Source: Jeotgalibacillus campisalis
GTDB lineage: Bacteria > Bacillota > Bacilli > Bacillales > Jeotgalibacillaceae
Length of the DNA: 64,000 nucleotides
Assembly (NCBI RefSeq): GCF_000829515.1
Contig: NZ_JXRR01000022.1
Coordinates: 310,001 to 374,000, forward strand
Direction of reading: 5' to 3'
Below the pieces are notes generated by a model, which saw only the letters and a program-made list of their open reading frames with translations, had not been told where the DNA came from and made no database searches. The position numbers were made by a program, and so were the translations under genes. Numbering within the stretch: position 1 is the first letter of the stretch; each line of letters begins with the position of its first letter. Shown one piece after another: positions 59,067-64,000 of this stretch.

Positions 59067-59095
59067 TTTTTTACCGATCGTCCTTATGCTATAAT
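59067..59095 (+). promoter_or_regulatory. Promoter of ywpF
   Basis: Extended -10 TGCTATAAT ending at 59095, with a weak -35 (TTTTTT) 17 bases away. The start would lie about 25 bases before the ywpF ATG (AGGGAGG site). Confidence 0.65.
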
Positions 59096-59126
59096 TAGGG
59101 ATAGAAAATTAAAGGGAGGCTTTAGG

Positions 59127-59555
59127 ATGAAGACGTTTAAGCTTGTAAATCTGAAGATTGCCGAGGAGGACTCGGTTCGCTCCTTTCATCTTTATGACGG
59201 CTTAATTATCAACAAAGAAGACGATAAACAAACGTGGATTCTCGAAGCTTTTTTACAAGATACCGAGCTGGATTATTTCCGGAATGTCCAGCAAAAGGGT
59301 CAAGACCTGGAGATCCTGGCTGTTATTTCAAGCGAAAAAAATGATCCTGCATCCTTTTATGCCTATGTCCACAATGTGCGCCACCTCGGTGACAAAATCA
59401 GTGTTCTCTTTACCGGAAACCTGCGCAATCAGCGAAATGAATACGCAGAGAACCTGCTTGATCAGCTGGTTTCTGAATCAGATTTAGCCGGAAAGGATCT
59501 GCTTCATGAGTTTCGCACCCAGATGAAGGAACGTCCGAGACTGAAAAAAAGTTAA
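59127..59555 (+). CDS. ywpF: YwpF-like protein
   Basis: 142 residues of soluble alpha/beta sequence beginning MKTFKLVNLKIAEEDSVRSFHLYDGLIINKEDDKQTWILEAFL; the blocks DLEILAVISSEKNDPASFYAYVHNVRHLGDKISVLFTG match my memory of the YwpF family. The function is not established. In B. subtilis it lies beside fabZ, mscL and ssbB; here it lies beside ssbB and, after an acidic lipoprotein gene, fabZ. Plus strand, with its own promoter and an AAGGGAGG site. A terminator shared with the lipoprotein gene follows. Confidence 0.85.
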   Translation: MKTFKLVNLKIAEEDSVRSFHLYDGLIINKEDDKQTWILEAFLQDTELDYFRNVQQKGQDLEILAVISSEKNDPASFYAYVHNVRHLGDKISVLFTGNLRNQRNEYAENLLDQLVSESDLAGKDLLHEFRTQMKERPRLKKS

Positions 59556-59606
59556 ATTAAGGAATACAACTTTCTCTCCTGAACGCGAACTGTCTTCATT
59601 TTAAGC

Positions 59607-59639
59607 AAAAAAATAAAGGGGGATTCCTCCCCCTTTATT
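59607..59639. terminator. Bidirectional terminator between ywpF and the lipoprotein gene
   Basis: AATAAAGGGGG / CCCCCTTTATT perfect eleven-base stem with A run before and T run after; serves both converging genes. Confidence 0.9.
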
Positions 59640-59641
59640 CG

Positions 59642-59959
59642 TTACTCGTCGCGGTTGTCTCGATCTTCGCGGTCTTTCTTTTCTTCGATCATGTCTTCTC
59701 TGTTGCCCTCTTCGTCATCCACGATTCCATTGTCATTTTCTTCAATGTTTTCGTTTAACGAATTCTGGTCTTTGTCTTCCATCATATCCATGTCTTCTGT
59801 TTCGCGGTCAAGCACGTTGTTGGTTTCGTTTACGGCATCATCCATCATGGATTCATTGGTGTTGTCATCACGTGCATTATCGTCCATGTTACACCCAACC
59901 ATCAATGCTGCTGCAATCAAAGAACCAGCTGTAATTTTAAGAAACTTATTCATATGCAT
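59642..59959 (-). CDS. Small acidic lipoprotein, 105 aa
   Basis: From ATG 59959, five bases after AGGAG (ATG 59953 or 59974 also possible). The signal HMNKFLKITAGSLIAAALMVGC puts the lipid on the Cys about 23 residues in. The mature part is extremely Asp/Glu/Asn/Met-rich (NMDDNARDDNTNESMMDD, EDMDMMEDKDQNSLNENIEEND) with a mixed-charge end KKDREDRDNRDE; it must be largely unfolded. The surface charge could bind cations. No family recognised. Confidence 0.72.
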   Translation of the reverse strand: MHMNKFLKITAGSLIAAALMVGCNMDDNARDDNTNESMMDDAVNETNNVLDRETEDMDMMEDKDQNSLNENIEENDNGIVDDEEGNREDMIEEKKDREDRDNRDE

Positions 59960-60095
59960 CCCCTCTCCTTTCATATGTTATGACCATCTATCCGGTCTTC
60001 ACGTAGTGTCTCCAGAGGGAGAGGGATTATGTATTTTAAACTGAACATATTAAAGACGAAAGTGCCATTCTTCACGGCTCTTTCGTCTGGTCAAA

Positions 60096-60518
60096 TTATT
60101 TTATCGCGAAGGTAATTTCCGTTTCGCAGGCGATTTCACCGTCAACTGTAGCAGTTGCTTTTCCCTTGCCAATCGGTCCTTTAAAGCGGACGATCTCCAC
60201 TTCAAGGCGGAGCTGATCTCCCGGTTTTACCTGGCGTTTAAACCGGCAGTTGTCAATGCCTGCAAAAAAAGCAAGCTTCCCTTTATACTCTTCCTGTTTC
60301 AGCATCGCAACTGCACCTGTCTGAGCAAGTGCTTCCACAATCAGAACACCCGGCATAACCGGATAGTCTGGAAAATGGCCATTGAAGAATTCTTCATTTG
60401 CTGTGACATTTTTAATCCCCACAGCCCGTTTCCCTTCGTCAATTTCGATAATCTTATCGATCAGTAAAAATGGATAGCGATGTGGAATAATTTCTTTAAT
60501 TTGTTGTGTATTCAGCAT
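60096..60518 (-). CDS. fabZ: 3-hydroxyacyl-[acyl-carrier-protein] dehydratase FabZ
   Basis: 140 residues, full family length. Hotdog fold with [18 protein letters not shown] at the start, catalytic His in [25 protein letters not shown] and the Glu in the same stretch (LIVEAL). It dehydrates 3-hydroxyacyl-ACP in each round of fatty acid elongation in the cytoplasm. In B. subtilis the gene (ywpB) lies directly downstream of flhP; here an EpuA-like gene lies between. ATG 60518 follows AGGAGG. Confidence 0.96.
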   Translation of the reverse strand: MLNTQQIKEIIPHRYPFLLIDKIIEIDEGKRAVGIKNVTANEEFFNGHFPDYPVMPGVLIVEALAQTGAVAMLKQEEYKGKLAFFAGIDNCRFKRQVKPGDQLRLEVEIVRFKGPIGKGKATATVDGEIACETEITFAIK

Positions 60519-60551
60519 GCCTTTTCCTCCTGAATTTGAGCAGATTAGGGG

Positions 60552-60824
60552 TTACTCTGTATCTTTCGTGACAATATCCATGATGTGCGTCCACGTTTCT
60601 TTTTTCAGCGCATCCTGCGGTTTACCGTCACCAATCACTCCGTAGCCGACCATAAGTCCAATAAGCAAGCATCCAGCAGCGAGGACCAGCACAAGGATCA
60701 CACGGACAATTATCGGCATCATACGGACCTGCACCCATCTGGGCGTACTTCCGCTGCCGCTTTCCTTTTTCGCTTTCTCCTGCTTTGCTTTTTCTTCTTC
60801 GGTTAGCCTGGGGGTCTTTTTCAT
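60552..60824 (-). CDS. EpuA-like small membrane protein (often mislabelled RNA polymerase beta)
   Basis: 90 residues: charged N-terminus (KTPRLTEEEKAKQEKAKKESGSGS), a PRWVQVRMMPIIVRVILVLVLAAGCLLIGLMVGYGVIG membrane segment, and a short outside tail. This is the EpuA domain layout. Databases often call it DNA-directed RNA polymerase subunit beta, for reasons that do not apply to its sequence; it carries no polymerase motif. Function uncertain; a surface or envelope role is suggested for streptococcal EpuA. It lies between flhP and fabZ, probably in one transcript. Confidence 0.85.
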   Translation of the reverse strand: MKKTPRLTEEEKAKQEKAKKESGSGSTPRWVQVRMMPIIVRVILVLVLAAGCLLIGLMVGYGVIGDGKPQDALKKETWTHIMDIVTKDTE

Positions 60825-60837
60825 TTTAAAATCTCCT

Positions 60838-61674
60838 TTAACGCATTCCGTTTACAAGACCAGACATTTGGTCTGAAATCGAAATGGCTCTTGAATGAAA
60901 CTGATAATTTCTTTGTACCTCTATTAAGTCGGTAAAGGATTGTGAAAGGTCAACATTGGATTGTTCAAGTGCTCCCTGTTCAAGACCAATGCCGCCCCGT
61001 AATGCTCCTTCAAGCTGGACCAATACTTCACCCGGATCAACACCAAGCTCGTCAAGATTGGCAGGTAACCCCAGATAAACACTTGATACACGGTCCATCA
61101 GCTGAGGGCGCTGAATATCCACAATTCCAAGCTCCACCTGCTGCTCTGTGCCGTTTGCATTCACGGCAAGCACGCCGTTATCTCTCAGCTGGATTTCATC
61201 TACAGGTCCATCCAACGTTATGATTTCATCGTTTTGGCTGAGTATGGCATTTCCCTGTCCATCCACAAGCATGACTTCGTCGTCATTAATCGGGGAAAAG
61301 AAAAAATCACCTTTACGGGTAAAATTTTGTTCTGTGTTTCCCTCTGCATCCTGAACCAGCACTTTAAAATACTGGTTTTCTGTGTTAAAAGCAAAGTCCA
61401 GCGGGCGATCGCTCCGCTGAAGACTTCCTTGCTGGCCAAGCAGCTGTGACTGGGCGATTCTTGCTCCATTGCCCATGCGAACTCCAAACGGCGTCTGACG
61501 CTCTGCTGTATCGCCCCGCTGATTTTGCACTTGCTGCGTAAGCAGAGAATTAAATGTGGCAGTTGTCTGCTTATAGCCGGTAGTAGAAGAGTTGGCAATA
61601 TTATTGGAAATCATGTCGAGCTGCTTTTGCAGCTGTCCCATCGTATTTGTGGCTGTTACCATTGTGCGGATCAT
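60838..61674 (-). CDS. flhP: Flagellar hook-basal body protein FlhP
   Basis: 278 residues with the rod/hook architecture: N-terminal helix MIRTMVTATNTMGQLQKQLDMISNNIANSSTTGYKQTTATFNSLLTQQ (ANxxTxGYK motif), a variable beta middle, and C-terminal LEQGALEQSNVDLSQSFTDLIEVQRNYQFHSRAISISDQM, the conserved helix that packs in the flagellar rod. Secreted through the flagellar export system without a cleaved signal. Overall it resembles FlgG-type rod proteins; flhP is the name by position (mbl-flhO-flhP as in B. subtilis). ATG after AGGGGG. It follows flhO by 23 bases. Confidence 0.92.
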   Translation of the reverse strand: MIRTMVTATNTMGQLQKQLDMISNNIANSSTTGYKQTTATFNSLLTQQVQNQRGDTAERQTPFGVRMGNGARIAQSQLLGQQGSLQRSDRPLDFAFNTENQYFKVLVQDAEGNTEQNFTRKGDFFFSPINDDEVMLVDGQGNAILSQNDEIITLDGPVDEIQLRDNGVLAVNANGTEQQVELGIVDIQRPQLMDRVSSVYLGLPANLDELGVDPGEVLVQLEGALRGGIGLEQGALEQSNVDLSQSFTDLIEVQRNYQFHSRAISISDQMSGLVNGMR

Positions 61675-61697
61675 TTAGCGTCCCCCTTTGCGTCCAT

Positions 61698-62537
61698 TTA
61701 GTTCACCCGTCCGACTTCATTCACCGTTTTTTCCATGCTGCGGTCATATGCTTGAAGGACCTTCTGGTTCGCTTCAAATGCCCGGTAGGAGGTCATCATA
61801 TCCGTCATGGTGCGGGCGCTGTCAACGTTGGACCGTTCCAGGGCTCCCTGCGAGACAGAAAAGGACAGGTCTTGCTGGTTATAAGCATTTTCAAGCACAG
61901 TGCCATCAGGTGCTCTCAGCAGGCCGTTGCCTTCTTTAATTAAGGACATCGGATCATCTGAATAGGACACACCAATTCTCGCTACATCCTGACCATCCGC
62001 ATTCAGCACACCATTTTCCTGTATTGTAAATCGATCATTTTCCAGTTCAATTCGGTTTCCTGCTTCGTCCAGTACATAATACCCTTCAGAAGATGTTAAA
62101 AACCCCTGTCCATCAAGGGTGAAATTGCCGTTTCTGGTTAAGCGGTCTGATCCGTCCTCATTTTCTAAAGTAAAAAAGATCGCTCCGGACCTTCCAGTCT
62201 CTTCATTAAGAGGCATGTTTCCCTGAACGAGGGCAGCATCTGTTGATAAACCGGTTTCCCTAACGTCTCCTTGAGTAAAATGGGGCATCGTTTCCTGCAT
62301 ATATACACCCGTGTTCAAAGCGCCGACGACAGGGCTGTTTGAACGAGTTAATCCATTCTCAGATGATCTCTTTGATTCGCCAAGGCTCGATAGCAGCATG
62401 TCGGGAAAAGCTCTCATGGAGGATTGATCCGCCTTGAAGCCGGGTGTATTGACATTGGACATATTATTCGTCAGCATTTCTGTTTTTCTTTGTTGGGCGA
62501 TCATTCCGGTCGCAACTGTGTAAAATCCTTTAAACAT
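61698..62537 (-). CDS. flhO: Flagellar hook-basal body protein FlhO
   Basis: 279 residues from ATG 62537, after GAGG; the open frame to 62561 lacks a site. N-terminal MFKGFYTVATGMIAQQRKTEMLTNNMSNVNTPGFKADQSSMRAFPD (NNxxNxxTPGFK motif), then a beta middle domain and C-terminal VSQGALERSNVDSARTMTDMMTSYRAFEANQKVLQAYDRSMEKTVNEVGR. It pairs with flhP as two rod-type subunits; their similarity to each other along the ends suggests an old duplication. Downstream of mbl as in B. subtilis. Confidence 0.92.
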   Translation of the reverse strand: MFKGFYTVATGMIAQQRKTEMLTNNMSNVNTPGFKADQSSMRAFPDMLLSSLGESKRSSENGLTRSNSPVVGALNTGVYMQETMPHFTQGDVRETGLSTDAALVQGNMPLNEETGRSGAIFFTLENEDGSDRLTRNGNFTLDGQGFLTSSEGYYVLDEAGNRIELENDRFTIQENGVLNADGQDVARIGVSYSDDPMSLIKEGNGLLRAPDGTVLENAYNQQDLSFSVSQGALERSNVDSARTMTDMMTSYRAFEANQKVLQAYDRSMEKTVNEVGRVN

Positions 62538-62776
62538 TTTTTCACCTCTACTGTAGCTCACTTATTTTTTGGACTTGATTATTGGACTGAAGGGCTATGC
62601 CTTCATTGCAGATGAGCGCTTAACGCACACAAATCGCATCAGCAGCAAATCCTTTTAAAAGTGGCGGCACTTTATGTATCGGTCATTTTCCAGGTTTGTT
62701 TAGATTTGAGAACATGGATAAACCTCTTCACCTATTATACCTTGCTCCTGTTTAAATGTGGATGGCTATTCGGGAT

Positions 62777-62816
62777 GGTTTTTGTTTCTCCGACATTTGA
62801 TGGACAAACAAAAACC
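62777..62816. repeat. Inverted repeat between mbl and flhO
   Basis: GGTTTTTGTTT and AAACAAAAACC are perfect 11-base arms with an 18-base loop, 21 bases after the mbl stop. There is no T run after the stem and no GC core, so it is a poor terminator; it may be a processing or stabilising hairpin, with mbl read through into flhO. Confidence 0.5.
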
Positions 62817-62836
62817 AGCCTTTTCGCTAATCGTCT

Positions 62837-63838
62837 TTATCCGATTCGGCGGTGAGGGATTTTATCAATATTTTCAAGCATCACACCTGTTCCGATTGCC
62901 ACACAGTCCATAGGATTTTCAGCTACAAATACAGGCACCTTCAATTCTTCTGCAAGAAGCTGATCGATTCCGTGAAGAAGCGCTCCGCCTCCAGTGAGAA
63001 TGACACCCCGGTCAATAATATCTGCAGAAAGCTCAGGCGGTGTTTTTTCCAGTACGTTCTTCGCAGCCTGAACAATGACGGATATGGACTCACGAAGTGC
63101 GCCTTCTACTTCACTTGATGTGATGGTAATGGTGCGCGGCAGTCCGCTGACCATATCACGTCCCCGAATATCAAGTTTCTCGTCACGGGAATCCGGAAAG
63201 ACAGTCGCAATATTCACTTTGATATTTTCGGCTGTCCGTTCGCCGATCAACAGCTTGTACTCTTTTTTAACGTAGTTTAAAATATCTGCGTCAAATTGGT
63301 CTCCTGCCATTTTGATGGAGGAAGAGGTAACAATGTCTCCCATTGAAAGCACGGCTACGTCAGTCGTACCGCCGCCGATGTCAACGACCATATTGCCGCT
63401 TGGCTGAAAAATGTCCATACCGGCTCCAATGGCTGCGACTTTCGGTTCTTCTTCAAGAAACACTTTTTTGCCCCCGCTTTTTTCGGCTGCTTCACGGATC
63501 GCTTTTTGCTCAACACTTGTGATATTGGTCGGGCAGCAGATTAAGATGCGCGGCTTTGATAAGAATCCTTTTACATTCAGTTTATTAATAAAATGCTTAA
63601 GCATCGCTTCTGTCACATCAAAATCAGCGATTACACCATCTTTCAGCGGCCTGATGGCGACGATGTTTCCAGGTGTTCTTCCCACCATGTTGCGTGCTTC
63701 TTCGCCTACAGCAAGCACACGGTTGGTGTTTTTATCAATCGCGACAACGGAAGGTTCATTTAATACAATTCCTTTTCCTTTTACATGAATCAGCAGATTG
63801 GCTGTCCCAAGGTCAATACCAATATCTTTAGCAAACAT
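62837..63838 (-). CDS. mbl: Actin-like rod-shape protein Mbl
   Basis: 333 residues, full MreB-family length. Actin motifs: phosphate 1 IGIDLGTANLLIHVKGKGIVLNEPSVVAI, connect 1, phosphate 2 MVVDIGGGTTDVAVLSMGDIV, adenosine GVILTGGGALLHGIDQLLAEEL and connect 2 in the same part; an N-terminal MFAKDIGIDL matches the Mbl rather than MreB/MreBH ends. It forms membrane-linked filaments guiding lateral wall synthesis. The flhO and flhP genes downstream and (outside this window) spoIIID upstream complete the B. subtilis order. Start ATG 63838 follows AGGGAG. Confidence 0.96.
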   Translation of the reverse strand: MFAKDIGIDLGTANLLIHVKGKGIVLNEPSVVAIDKNTNRVLAVGEEARNMVGRTPGNIVAIRPLKDGVIADFDVTEAMLKHFINKLNVKGFLSKPRILICCPTNITSVEQKAIREAAEKSGGKKVFLEEEPKVAAIGAGMDIFQPSGNMVVDIGGGTTDVAVLSMGDIVTSSSIKMAGDQFDADILNYVKKEYKLLIGERTAENIKVNIATVFPDSRDEKLDIRGRDMVSGLPRTITITSSEVEGALRESISVIVQAAKNVLEKTPPELSADIIDRGVILTGGGALLHGIDQLLAEELKVPVFVAENPMDCVAIGTGVMLENIDKIPHRRIG

Positions 63839-64000
63839 TTCTTGTCTTTTCTCCCTTCTACTCTACCCTGCACAGTACTCGTTCTATTTTCCTAACTGGA
63901 ATGGATTCCGATCAGCTTGTTTATGTATGAAATGCGAGACCAGATAGGACTCACGCATTTTGCCTGTAAGAATAGTCCAATAAGTATATATTACCACAAG

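Noticed and set aside
60552-60824. RNA polymerase beta subunit
   Set aside because: The usual database label for this EpuA-like protein; the sequence is a 90-residue single-span membrane protein with no polymerase motif.

Overview
The window looks like chromosomal DNA of a motile, moderately AT-rich, aerobic member of the Bacillales. The evidence is the block ywqB-ywqA-ssbB-ywpF-fabZ-flhP-flhO-mbl at the right end, which I recall in the same neighbourhood of the Bacillus subtilis chromosome, a ykoGHIJ-like two-component/PepSY cluster, an Amj-type lipid II flippase, a T-box leader before ileS, strong AGGAGG ribosome sites and many TTG/GTG starts. A Jeotgalibacillus- or Planococcaceae-like host is my guess; nothing here proves the genus. 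No tRNA, rRNA, CRISPR array, transposase or integrase was seen.

Layout. 0.04-9.5 kb: a small membrane protein, a VOC protein, then a minus-strand galactoside operon. It runs lipoprotein binding protein, two permeases, GH36 alpha-galactosidase, GH42 beta-galactosidase, LacI regulator, from one promoter overlapped by a palindromic operator and followed by a cre-like site. 9.9-12.4 kb: photolyase and a PadR/DUF2812 pair. 12.7-34.6 kb: an accessory stretch of mostly monocistronic, mostly minus-strand small genes (GNAT, VOC, HAD, Nudix, methyltransferases, small membrane proteins), with several broken genes and gene tails. The exceptions are a glutamate/dicarboxylate symporter, cardiolipin synthase, an isochorismatase-type hydrolase, a metallo-beta-lactamase-fold protein, Amj and an AlkD-like protein. 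Five intergenic spots (four in 17-29 kb plus one beside the lacI terminator) share a conserved motif close to TTAACATTAATTTCCTTTT.

34.7-43.5 kb: ileS of the long type with its T-box leader, a split EAL / CBS-GGDEF cyclic-di-GMP pair, a repeat-like intergenic region with a 40-residue basic peptide gene, a histidine phosphatase and a lipoprotein. 43.7-48.6 kb: a membrane protein, a GrpB-family protein, and a response regulator/histidine kinase followed by two PepSY proteins; the first PepSY gene of the pair nearest the terminator and the regulator operon carry near-identical direct repeats upstream. 49.4-52.8 kb: a nicotinamide/nicotinate salvage cluster (nadD-like, pncB-like, pncA, Nudix-type regulator) with two copies of one 25-bp palindrome that fits an NrtR operator.

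53.9-63.8 kb: SWIM protein and SNF2 helicase overlapping in a plus-strand operon, competence-type ssbB, ywpF, a small acidic lipoprotein, then fabZ, an EpuA-like protein, flhP, flhO and mbl on the minus strand. I see no wholly unknown multi-gene system. The points most worth checking are the repeated terminator-linked motif, the shared PepSY/regulator repeats, the NrtR-type palindromes, the split c-di-GMP pair and a possible two-state leader before the isochorismatase-type gene.
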